Positions 56,792-64,000 of a DNA stretch of 64,000 nt are shown in pieces. The notes beneath the pieces are model-generated. The model searched no databases, was not told where the DNA came from, and saw only the letters and a program-made list of their open reading frames with translations. Position numbers and translations under genes: made by a program. The first letter of the stretch is position 1; each line of letters opens with the position of its first letter. This DNA comes from Hyphomicrobiaceae bacterium UBA7697 (GTDB taxonomy: Bacteria > Pseudomonadota > Alphaproteobacteria > Rhizobiales > Methyloligellaceae): the NCBI GenBank assembly GCA_002482645.1, contig DLGJ01000008.1, positions 248,001-312,000 on the forward strand. The letters are read 5' to 3'.

Positions 56792-57829
56792 ATGACGTTG
56801 CTGAGGGGCACATGTCTGGCGTTGATGGCTTCGGCCCTCATCGCGGGCTCCGCGCATGCGCAAGCCGTCATCGCCACCGAGGGCCCCTTGCAGGACCCCG
56901 TGGACGTCCCGCGCCCTTACGCCATTCCCCTTCCCCCGAACGCCAATCCGCGCCCGCAATGGGAAGTCGGCATGCGCTATTGGTGGAGCGAAGGCTCCAC
57001 GCGGTTCGACATCGACTCGACGCGCCTCAGTCCGGTTTACGGCAGCCCCACCTCCACCCTCACCTATGACGGCGTCACCGGAAACGCGCTCGAATTCTTC
57101 ATGTCCGCGCGCAACGAGACTCAAACGTTCTTCAAGGGCTTCGTCGGCGGCGGCTGGCTCGGCGGCGGCAGCCTGGACGACGAGGACTATCTCGCCGGTC
57201 AGCTAAAGTTCTCCGACACCTATAGCGAGATCGACGGCGAAGGCACCGTGTACGTCACGCTCGACGTCGGACAGGACTTCGACCTCGGCTATAGCGGCAA
57301 TCTCGTCCTGAGCCCGTTCGTCGGCTTCAACTATTGGCAAGAGTCGATGAACGCCTATGGCGCGCGCTGCAATCGGGACCAGGTTGGCGGCGCGTTCTGC
57401 GGCCCGCCGGGCTCGACCGCCGTTCCGTTCGGGACGAAAGTCATCAACAACAAGTCCATGTGGTCGTCCTTGCGTCTCGGCGCGGAACTTACGGCCCGGC
57501 TCCTGGACCGCGTGACCTTCCGGGGCGATGCCGCCTTTCTCCCCGCTGCCTACCTTCTCAACGAGGATAGCCACTTCCTGCGCGCCGATCTCGGTCCGAC
57601 GCCCAATATCGAGGACAGCGGCACGGGCTGGGGCTACCAGCTCGAAGGCGAGCTGAAGATCGACGTCGACGACAATTGGACCCTCGGCGCGGGCGTCCGC
57701 TACTGGTACGCCGAGACCGGCGGCCTCAGCGAATTCATCCAGAGCCGCACGGAGGTCGATCTGCAGGATTTCACGTCCGAGCGCTTCGGCGTCTTCGGCA
57801 ACGTGTCCTACCGCTTCAGCACGTTCTAG
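56792..57829 (+). CDS. outer-membrane beta-barrel protein
   Basis: The 345-residue protein has a signal peptide (GTCLALMASALIAGSAHA). The mature part alternates aromatic and Gly residues, typical of an outer-membrane barrel (WEVGMRYWWSEGSTRFDI, FFKGFVGGGWLGGG, YQLEGELKIDVDDN). The chain ends in the barrel-assembly signal YRFSTF with a terminal Phe. Extracellular loops hold a Cys pair (ARCNRDQVGGAFC). The pore class is unassigned. The start ATG follows GAGGCGAA. A perfect 12-bp palindrome (TCGTTCGAACGA, 56752-56763) lies 28 nt before the start. Confidence 0.8.
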   Translation: MTLLRGTCLALMASALIAGSAHAQAVIATEGPLQDPVDVPRPYAIPLPPNANPRPQWEVGMRYWWSEGSTRFDIDSTRLSPVYGSPTSTLTYDGVTGNALEFFMSARNETQTFFKGFVGGGWLGGGSLDDEDYLAGQLKFSDTYSEIDGEGTVYVTLDVGQDFDLGYSGNLVLSPFVGFNYWQESMNAYGARCNRDQVGGAFCGPPGSTAVPFGTKVINNKSMWSSLRLGAELTARLLDRVTFRGDAAFLPAAYLLNEDSHFLRADLGPTPNIEDSGTGWGYQLEGELKIDVDDNWTLGAGVRYWYAETGGLSEFIQSRTEVDLQDFTSERFGVFGNVSYRFSTF

Positions 57830-57978
57830 GGTCAGGTCTGCCGGAGGATTACGCTGCCGCTTCCACTTGGGCTTGAGCGTGAGCCGCAAAGTGGGATAAA
57901 GGGGCCCCAAGGCGCACGCAGATCCGCCGCTGCCCCGCCACGCGATGGATGAGCGTCGTGCGGGATGTTCTGAAGGAT

Positions 57979-58054
57979 GCCGGCTTAGCTCAGTTGGTAG
58001 AGCGGCTGATTTGTAATCAGTAGGTCGCGGGTTCGACTCCTGCAGCCGGCACCA
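57979..58054 (+). tRNA. tRNA-Thr (anticodon TGT)
   Basis: The 76-nt gene has acceptor GCCGGCT / AGCCGGC, D-arm TAGCTCAGTTGGTAGAGC, anticodon loop TTTGTAA, T-arm GGGTTCGACTCC and encoded ACCA. In many bacteria a tRNA-Thr lies with tRNA-Tyr and tRNA-Gly ahead of tufB; here it is alone 4.3 kb away on the opposite strand. Confidence 0.95.
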
Positions 58055-58122
58055 ATTTTCTCAATGGCTTGGCGCAAGGCGCCGCAGCCGTTTCCTCCGT
58101 GGACGTCAGTCCAGGATAGCAC

Positions 58123-58881
58123 TCACCCGAAACTCAGCTTACTCAGTTGCTGCCCTGAGCCGTCGAAGTTGCCGGGCCGCAACCAGCGTTCATAACCGGC
58201 TCGCAGGCGCGGCCAGTCGCTGTCGACGATGGCGAACCAGGCGGTGTCGCGGTTGCGGCCCTTGACCACCATGTGTCGCCGGAACACGCCTTCGAAGCCG
58301 AAGCCGAAACGCTCCGCCGCCCGCTTCGAGGCAAGATTGGCGTTGTCGCATTTCCACTCCAAGCGGCGGTATCCGAGCCCGAAGGCGTAGCCGGCCAAAA
58401 GGAAGACCGCCTCGGTCGCGACCCGCGTTCGCGTGATGGCCGGCCCCCACATGATGCTGCCGATTTCGATGACGCCGTGGACAGTATTCACGCGCATCAG
58501 CGCCTGCCGTCCCTCGGCCCTGCCGGTTGCTTTGTCGATGACGGCAAAGAACAGCGGATCGGCACTCATTGCCGCCTTCTCGGCCCAGCCACGCAGTTCG
58601 GTCAAATCGGCCGGTGCACGATCGAAAAGATATTTGAACCGGTCGCCGGCACCGGGCGCCGTCGCCGCTTCGAACAAGGTCCGCGCATGCAGTTCCGCGT
58701 CCAGCGGCGCCAGCCGTGTGTATGACCCTTCCAGTATTTTCCGCTCCGGCTCGGGAGCACCCTTCCAATCGCTGAGATCCAACGAGACACCATCCAGACT
58801 TTGACGGCCCGGCACCGTCGTTGCGTGAACGGATCTACAATTGCATGGAGACGGCCCGCTCTGCCCATCCAATTTCGCCAT
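58123..58881 (-). CDS. GNAT-family acetyltransferase (RimJ/RimL type)
   Basis: The C-terminal 190 residues form a GNAT domain: SYTRLAPLDAELHARTLFEA, a substrate loop FFAVIDKATGRAEGRQALMR, the acetyl-CoA-binding region GPAITRTRVATEAVFLLAGY with a loosened R/Q-x-x-G/A motif, and NLASKRAAERFGFGFEGVFR. Relatives acetylate ribosomal protein N-termini, antibiotics or small amines; the substrate is unknown. The N-terminal 35 residues from ATG 58879-58881 have no family match, so an internal start, such as a TTG near residue 35, is possible. Confidence 0.82.
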   Translation of the reverse strand: MAKLDGQSGPSPCNCRSVHATTVPGRQSLDGVSLDLSDWKGAPEPERKILEGSYTRLAPLDAELHARTLFEAATAPGAGDRFKYLFDRAPADLTELRGWAEKAAMSADPLFFAVIDKATGRAEGRQALMRVNTVHGVIEIGSIMWGPAITRTRVATEAVFLLAGYAFGLGYRRLEWKCDNANLASKRAAERFGFGFEGVFRRHMVVKGRNRDTAWFAIVDSDWPRLRAGYERWLRPGNFDGSGQQLSKLSFG

Positions 58882-59081
58882 TCAGAGCAGATTGATTGGA
58901 CGGTGCGGATAAGCCGCAGAGCCGTGCCTTCCGCGTGGGGACACGCGGTTCACCCGAAACGCGCGGCATAAGAATTGTGTCCGGCACCGCCCGAAATAGC
59001 GCGCGAGACAGCCCGCGCCGAAGGCTACCGGCCGGCCCCCGCGCGGGTGCCTCCGTGAGTCGCCGGCTCATCGCCGCCCGG

Positions 59082-59225
59082 CTACCAGATGGCACTTAGC
59101 AACTCCGTCATGGACGGTACGCCCGCGTGGATCGTGCCTGCATCGACTCCTTCGAGGAATCGCGCCGCGTAGGCCAACGCAAGCACGAGGGCCGCCAGGA
59201 CGAGAACCTCCTTGAGGACGCGCAT
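59082..59225 (-). CDS. 47-residue single-pass membrane peptide
   Basis: ATG at 59223-59225 is preceded by GGGAGAGG at 7 nt. It opens a 47-codon frame: MRVLKEVLVLAALVLALAYA and then a short polar tail ending SAIW. One hydrophobic helix spans about residues 3-22. It starts 28 nt after the Nudix gene's stop, on the same strand, so it can be co-transcribed. No family is recognised. It could be a membrane-anchored regulator or leader; its existence as a protein is inference. Confidence 0.55.
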   Translation of the reverse strand: MRVLKEVLVLAALVLALAYAARFLEGVDAGTIHAGVPSMTELLSAIW

Positions 59226-59253
59226 CGATAGACCTCTCCCACCCGTCGCGTTC

Positions 59254-59670
59254 TCATTCCGCCGAATTCCGCCGCGCGAGCCAAAGACCCAAAGCCTCGA
59301 CGGCCGCTCTGGAATGAGCGCTCATGAGAAGCGTGCCCGTCTCCCCGGGCGCGAACCACCGCATGGCCTGGCCTTCGCCGAGAATCAGCGGGCTGCCGTC
59401 GTAGTGTTCGATGAAAATGTGTTGGGTATAGGATCGATCGTCGTGAACGAAGGGCTGGCTCATCCATCGCCAAGGCTCCTTGAGCCCATAGTCCAGTTCT
59501 TCGAGCGCCTCCCGGACGGCGGCCTGCTCGGGCGTTTCGCCAGGTTCGATGCCGCCGCCGAAAAACGACCAATAGCCCGGAAAGGTCGGCGCGTCGTCCG
59601 TCCGGTGCTGGAGCAAGATTCTGCGCGCGTCGTCGTACAGGATAATGGCGGAAAGTTCGGCCGGAATCAT
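59254..59670 (-). CDS. Nudix hydrolase
   Basis: The 138-residue protein holds a complete Nudix box: GGGIEPGETPEQAAVREALE followed by ELDYGL, which fits GX5EX7REUXEEXGU. The N-terminal strand (ELSAIILYDDARRILLQHRT) and the aromatic region PTFPGYWSFFGGG are usual for nucleotide-diphosphate-cleaving members. The substrate is not predictable from sequence. The ATG at 59668-59670 starts MIPAELSAI; a further upstream ATG at 59706 lacks a binding site. A 47-residue membrane peptide gene follows. Confidence 0.88.
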   Translation of the reverse strand: MIPAELSAIILYDDARRILLQHRTDDAPTFPGYWSFFGGGIEPGETPEQAAVREALEELDYGLKEPWRWMSQPFVHDDRSYTQHIFIEHYDGSPLILGEGQAMRWFAPGETGTLLMSAHSRAAVEALGLWLARRNSAE

Positions 59671-59785
59671 GAAGCCTATACAGCGCACCGCGCACCGCCC
59701 CGTCAACGCGACTCGGGGGCACGTGCGGGCAAGGCTACGCCCGCGCCCGGAATCGCGATTGTGCCGTCGCCGGGGCGATCGAACG

Positions 59786-61204
59786 CTACTCTTCGACCGC
59801 GGTCACGTTCTTGACGTCGATGCCGTCCTTGATCTCCGAGCCGACGATACGGAGATTGCCCGCGCCATCGCCCTTCTGCACAACCGCGAGGCCCGACTCC
59901 TTGCCGTCGCCGTTGCCCGACGTGGTGGTCTTGTTGACCGTCACGTTGAGCGTGCCGTCGCCGTTCTGCTTGAACACGGCGCCCTTGCCGCCATTGTCTT
60001 CCGAGACGAGCTTCGCCAGGAGCGCCGAAACGTCGCCGGCCTCGCTCTCGACCATTTTAAGCCCGTCGTCGGCGTTGTTCTTGACGTCCGCATTCCAGAC
60101 ACCGAGCTTGAGGCTGCCCTCGTCCTCCTCGCCGAAGTCCAGCCCCTCGTCGCGGTTGTTCTTGACCGAGGAATCGACGATCAGCGCCCACAGATCGCCG
60201 GGGCCGGCCTCGTCGATATCGAAACCGTCGTCGAAATCGATACCGATCTCGTATTCCTTGACGAACCCGGAATCGTAAAGCTCGACCTCGCGCTCAATAC
60301 AGGAATCGTCCGGCGTGCCGGTTACGGCGCCGGGGATTCCTGCTTCCTCGACCTTGCCGTCCTCGAACGCGCCTTCGGCCGTTTCCGGCAGGAAACTCTT
60401 CAGAACCTCACCGTCGCAATAGTTGCCGTTGCCGTCGAACGTGGACCCGATGGCCGTAGCGAACACGCCGCCCTCCTGGCCCTCATCGAGTTCGACGCCG
60501 TCGGCGCCCGCATTCGTGAATTTTGAATCCTTGGCGTAGAAGAAGATGTCGCCACCACCGCGTTCGTCGACACGGAACCCGTCCGCATCGAAATGCCCAT
60601 TACCGGCATCGTCGATCTCGACGCCGTTCAGGCGCACGACGATCGAGGCTTCGGAGCCGCCGCCTTTTCCGCCCCGGCCAGCGCCGCATTCGTCCGCGAG
60701 ATCGCAGTCGGAAATATGCACCCCGTGATAGGACACGCCCGAGACCTTCACCTCGTCGAGAATGAGCGTGACGGCGCCGGTCTGGTCCTCGCGTATGTCG
60801 ACGAAGATGCCCTTGCCGGTTCCTCCGCGGTTCTCGATGCTGAAATTGCCCGGCCCCGCGAAATTCAGATCGCTCACGGTGAGGTCCGCGCCATCGCTCA
60901 CCGTCAACACCGTCGTGTCCACCGCCGTTTTCACGGTCTGCCCGTTGCCGTGAATGGCCAGCGGGACCTTGCCCGCGTAGACCAGCGTCGAGGCGATCTC
61001 GATATCGCCGTCCGTCATGACGAGGATTCGGGCACGGCCCTCCTCCTTGGCCGCGGCCTCGAGAGCCGCGCGCAACGACCCCTCGCCGTCGTCCATGGCG
61101 CTGGTCACGAGGATCGGGCCGTCCGCGATAGCGGCGCATGTGGCGAACGCCGTCATAGCGGCGGCTAGAGCGAATGTCGAAAAACCGTGCAGCGCGTGAT
61201 TCAC
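59786..61204 (-). CDS. exported acidic beta-helix-like protein
   Basis: The 472-residue product starts at GTG 61202-61204 after AGGGGGG. It has a signal peptide (FALAAAMTAFATCAAIA) followed by DGPILVTSAMDDGEGSLRAA, a frequent opening of parallel beta-helix proteins. The remainder is a series of short strands of about 20-25 residues with Gly/Asn/Asp turns (GDLWALIVDSSVKNNRDEGL, GSLKLGVWNADVKNNADDGL). It is strongly acidic. Three cysteines and CIERE near the middle may form disulfides. It could be a polysaccharide-interacting or surface protein; no catalytic triad of pectate lyases is evident. Confidence 0.75.
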   Translation of the reverse strand: MNHALHGFSTFALAAAMTAFATCAAIADGPILVTSAMDDGEGSLRAALEAAAKEEGRARILVMTDGDIEIASTLVYAGKVPLAIHGNGQTVKTAVDTTVLTVSDGADLTVSDLNFAGPGNFSIENRGGTGKGIFVDIREDQTGAVTLILDEVKVSGVSYHGVHISDCDLADECGAGRGGKGGGSEASIVVRLNGVEIDDAGNGHFDADGFRVDERGGGDIFFYAKDSKFTNAGADGVELDEGQEGGVFATAIGSTFDGNGNYCDGEVLKSFLPETAEGAFEDGKVEEAGIPGAVTGTPDDSCIEREVELYDSGFVKEYEIGIDFDDGFDIDEAGPGDLWALIVDSSVKNNRDEGLDFGEEDEGSLKLGVWNADVKNNADDGLKMVESEAGDVSALLAKLVSEDNGGKGAVFKQNGDGTLNVTVNKTTTSGNGDGKESGLAVVQKGDGAGNLRIVGSEIKDGIDVKNVTAVEE

Positions 61205-61470
61205 TGAATTCCCCCCTCGAATGCGATGGTGTTGAACCGGGAATGCATTGGTAGCCGCACTGTGCGATGCTTTTGTAACAGTGATTCCGGCCGGCATCGG
61301 GGTTGCGGCACGGTGTGTTTTGCATCGTGTCAGGGGTTTCGATTTCGCGGAGAGGCTGCTTATGATAGCGCCGCCGCAGGCGTTCGCTATCTCGCGCCCG
61401 CTGACTTGCGCCCGCCGGGTCGCGCGGGCGGGCCGGAATCAGAAGTCATTTCGATAAGGTGCCAATTTCC

Positions 61471-61761
61471 ATGACACGGTTTGCAGTGCTCTTGCTTGGG
61501 GTCCTCTTTCTCGGAGGCGCGGCGTTTGCGCAGGATTCGCAACCGGCCCAATCGCTCAAGCCGACGCCTTCGGCCTGCACCGCCGGGAGCCAGTCCGTGC
61601 GGGTGTGCTCCAATGGCTTCCAGTCGTGCAACGACGTCTGTAGGGCCCGGGCGCTGTCCGCGAATGCCGACATCGCCGGCTGCGCCACGGCCTGTTGCAA
61701 CCAGTTCAATGTCTGTCTTCAGATGCGCAATTGCGGCCGCGCGAGGATCAACTGCAACTAG
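61471..61761 (+). CDS. small exported Cys-rich protein of unknown function
   Basis: The 96-residue protein has a signal peptide (FAVLLLGVLFLGGAAFA) and a mature part with ten cysteines (SACTAG, RVCSNGFQSCNDVC, GCATACCNQFNVCL, NCGRARINC). The spacing suggests several disulfides and an extracytoplasmic location. It starts at ATG 61471. Its 3' end is 23 nt from the facing membrane-protein gene. No family was recognised. Confidence 0.72.
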   Translation: MTRFAVLLLGVLFLGGAAFAQDSQPAQSLKPTPSACTAGSQSVRVCSNGFQSCNDVCRARALSANADIAGCATACCNQFNVCLQMRNCGRARINCN

Positions 61762-61784
61762 GGAACTAGGGCCTCCGCGGCAGC

Positions 61785-63779
61785 CTAGGAATCTCCCGCC
61801 TGCGCGGAAACTTCGTCGAGTTGTGCCTTCAACATGCCGGGCGCCAGATACTGGATGACGGTCTTCTCCACGCCATCCGCCTTGTAACGCAGCGTCAGCA
61901 GGAGACCGCCATAGGACTCGAAATAGTCCTCGGCGGAAATGCCATCCTCCTCGCCCATCGCCTCGGGCGGGAACGGGAAAACCAGACGGAAGACCTCGCC
62001 CGGCCTCACGGTGGCCGCCGGAACAGGAGCGCCCTCGGCGGGAGCGCCGGCATCATCCCGCAATCCTGGCACGATCTCCAGCCTGAGATCGGGGCGCCGG
62101 ACGTCCGGCCGGAGGACGGCCTGGAGCCCCGTCAGCGGTTCCTCCGAATTGTTGATGCCGCCGATGGAAATCCCGTTGACGAGGAACGCACGCGGCGTCC
62201 CCGACAGCGTGAACACAGCCCGCTCGGAAAGCGGGACATCCGGCTGGTCGAACAACCAGGAAACCTTGGAGAATGTCTCGTCGGGGACTTCGGCGGCGAT
62301 CACCGAGCCGGAGCTCGCACGCATCAACAGGCCTCCCCCGATCAGAAGGCCGCCAAAGACCAGCAAGATGGCACCCGCAAGGATCATCATGTGACTGACA
62401 TCGAGCCCCTTTTTGCCCGCCCAGGTCTCGGCCCAAACGATCGCGGCCTCCGTGCCGGCACGGGCAGATGCGCTGGCCCGCGCCCCTTGCTGCCGCAACC
62501 AGGTCCAGCCGCTTTGGGCGCTGGCGCGCGCCGCGCTGGAGAATGCGCCGGTGCGCGCGCCCATTCCGCCCCCCCAGGATGACAGGACACGCCCCATCCC
62601 GCCAGCGGCTCCAGCCGCGGCGGCGCTCGCCGCCGCTCCTCCGGCCTTCAGGAAACCTGATGGGCCGGCCTGACGAGGCAGCCGCGTGCCGGCACCGCTC
62701 CACTCCGGAGAATGAACCTCTTCGCCAGGATCGACGTCTCCAATCCAGGGATCGCCGGAGGGCCGGTCCAACGGCGCGGCGCTCTCTGCGCGGAAGCCGT
62801 ACGCTTCCGGAACTTGGGCCGAAGCCTCGGACGGCGCGCCCCCATCCAACTCGGCCTTGTCGGCGGCCGCCTGGCGCGGTATCGCGTCCACCGGCATCGC
62901 GAACTCTCGCGGGCGCGCTTTGTCCGGTACCTTGACGCCCGGCATGGCGCCGCGCACCCGCCCGGCGAGGAGATCGAACTTCGGCGGAATGCCTTGAGCC
63001 CGCGACAGCGCCCAGGACATGCCGCCGGAAGCGAGAGCCGCCCCCTTCTTGCTCGCGGACGAGAGGCCGCTCCCGATCGCGCTTCCGGCCGTGCGCGAGA
63101 ACTGCCCAGCTTCGGCCGCGGCGGCTTGCGCCCGCGCCGAAAACGCCTGCCCCCCGGCCCGCGCCGACGCTGTCGCCTTCTCGCCGCTCCAAGCGGCTCC
63201 CGCGGCAAGTCCCTCGCCGGCTCCACGCGCGGCCTTGCCGAACTTGGCTCCCGCCGAGGCGGCCCCTTGCGTCAACCGGAGGCCCGCAACGGCGGCGGCG
63301 TGCCGGGCCCGGAGGCCCATAGACGATGCCGCATGCGCGATGCCGCGCCAGACGGCCTGAAGGCCGCCCGTGGCCGAGCGGCCGAGAGCCCGGGCACCGC
63401 TCGCGGCTTTACCGAAGCCCAATGCGATCCAAGACCCGAAAAGCGCGAACAGACCGGCGAAGGCCTGCCGGACCGCTCGAACGGCACGCTGCCGCACCGC
63501 CCGGCGCTGACGGCGCCCGCGCTCCTTCTTGGCCGTCGCGAGGCGCTCGTCGCGCTGACGCCGCAACCACCGCTCGTGCCGTTCCCGATCCTTCTCGACG
63601 GCGGCGTTCTGTGCGCGCAACCAGCGCTGATAGTCCGTCAGATCGTCCTTGGTGCTCGATAGTAGGGCGCCGGATTCCGCGGCCCGATCCTTCGCGGCAG
63701 CAACGGAGGCCTCCAATGCGGCGGTCTCGCGAGCGTCCACATCGTCGTCGAATGTCGACCAGGCACGTCGTTTCTGCAT
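61785..63779 (-). CDS. large Ala-rich single-pass membrane protein with C-terminal beta domain
   Basis: The 664-residue protein starts at ATG 63777-63779; an in-frame TTG 14 codons earlier is less likely. The N-terminus (to about residue 110) is a charged coiled coil rich in Arg/Lys/Glu. A long Ala/Gly/Ser-rich region follows, including a weakly hydrophobic stretch AFAGLFALFGSWIALGFG. One strong transmembrane helix is MMILAGAILLVFGGLLIGGG. After it comes a domain similar to that ending the protein at 9.1-10.2 kb: GLQAVLRPD, DLRLEIVPG, VRPGEVFRL, GLLLTLRYKADGVEKTVIQY. Function is unknown; an envelope-spanning structural or secretion-related role is possible. Confidence 0.75.
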   Translation of the reverse strand: MQKRRAWSTFDDDVDARETAALEASVAAAKDRAAESGALLSSTKDDLTDYQRWLRAQNAAVEKDRERHERWLRRQRDERLATAKKERGRRQRRAVRQRAVRAVRQAFAGLFALFGSWIALGFGKAASGARALGRSATGGLQAVWRGIAHAASSMGLRARHAAAVAGLRLTQGAASAGAKFGKAARGAGEGLAAGAAWSGEKATASARAGGQAFSARAQAAAAEAGQFSRTAGSAIGSGLSSASKKGAALASGGMSWALSRAQGIPPKFDLLAGRVRGAMPGVKVPDKARPREFAMPVDAIPRQAAADKAELDGGAPSEASAQVPEAYGFRAESAAPLDRPSGDPWIGDVDPGEEVHSPEWSGAGTRLPRQAGPSGFLKAGGAAASAAAAGAAGGMGRVLSSWGGGMGARTGAFSSAARASAQSGWTWLRQQGARASASARAGTEAAIVWAETWAGKKGLDVSHMMILAGAILLVFGGLLIGGGLLMRASSGSVIAAEVPDETFSKVSWLFDQPDVPLSERAVFTLSGTPRAFLVNGISIGGINNSEEPLTGLQAVLRPDVRRPDLRLEIVPGLRDDAGAPAEGAPVPAATVRPGEVFRLVFPFPPEAMGEEDGISAEDYFESYGGLLLTLRYKADGVEKTVIQYLAPGMLKAQLDEVSAQAGDS

Positions 63780-64000
63780 TGGACTGCCCACGCCGTCAGC
63801 CCCCACCTGAATCGCGGTCAAGCCTTGGGTCCGCTCCGGCCGTCAATCCCGTCGAGCCTCGCGGCAACCCGCGAAGCTCGATCGGCAACGGAATCAAACC
63901 GCTTCGGCGTTCGCCGGCTTCTGCCCCGCAGAAAGCCCAATCGCCCACGTCCGGGACGGAATTCCTGGTCCTTCACGGCCCCGTAAGCGAGCCGGACCAG

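Noticed and set aside
63822..64000. A further gene at the right edge
   Set aside because: No frame with a start, binding site or family motif could be supported in the last 179 bases.

Overview
This window is a GC-rich, gene-dense chromosomal segment of an alphaproteobacterium, most likely from the order Hyphomicrobiales (Rhizobiales). The evidence is a single str-S10-spc-alpha ribosomal cluster containing adk and secY, alphaproteobacterial features such as an ATP12-family chaperone and DUF883/holin-like membrane proteins, and separate propionyl-CoA carboxylase genes. A methylotrophic relative of Methyloceanibacter, Methyloligella or Hyphomicrobium would fit, but the genus is a guess. I saw no rRNA genes, insertion sequences, prophage or CRISPR array.

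Layout. Positions 1-6.6 kb (minus strand) hold the 5' end of an acylphosphatase gene, pccA, and an RND efflux permease with its membrane-fusion partner. Positions 6.8-14 kb hold a J-domain protein, several small exported proteins (cupredoxin-like, GLG1-type Cys-rich, MliC-like), a membrane-anchored protein with a C-terminal domain that recurs at 62 kb, and a PepSY / response regulator / histidine kinase operon facing a second PepSY gene. Positions 14-22.4 kb hold pccB, an ATP12 chaperone, an RluC-type pseudouridine synthase, a fluoride riboswitch with terminator upstream of crcB and a DUF190 gene, rarA, a DegP-type protease and a SRPBCC protein.

Positions 22.5-53.7 kb are one block of minus-strand information-processing genes. 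Transcription runs from right to left: tRNA-Tyr, tRNA-Gly, tRNA-Trp, secE, nusG, rplK, rplA, rplJ, rplL, rpoB, rpoC, then rpsL, rpsG, fusA, tuf, and the S10, spc and alpha genes through adk to rpoA and rplQ. The block ends at a bidirectional terminator near 22.44 kb. Non-coding structure stands out in it: a promoter and three tandem 24-bp hairpin repeats ahead of rpsL, a long hairpin between rplL and rpoB, and hairpins between rplA and rplJ.

Positions 53.9-64 kb are accessory or housekeeping: rlmB, small exported proteins, DUF883 and holin-like membrane proteins, a beta-barrel outer-membrane protein, tRNA-Thr, an acetyltransferase, a Nudix hydrolase followed by a 47-residue membrane peptide, an acidic beta-helix-like exported protein, a Cys-rich exported protein and a large Ala-rich single-pass membrane protein.

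The least ordinary items are the fluoride-switch leader with a coupled 26-codon ORF, the triple hairpin repeat in the str leader, the CTGACA repeat cluster between the two PepSY transcription units, and the C-terminal domain shared by the proteins at 9.1-10.2 kb and 61.8-63.8 kb.
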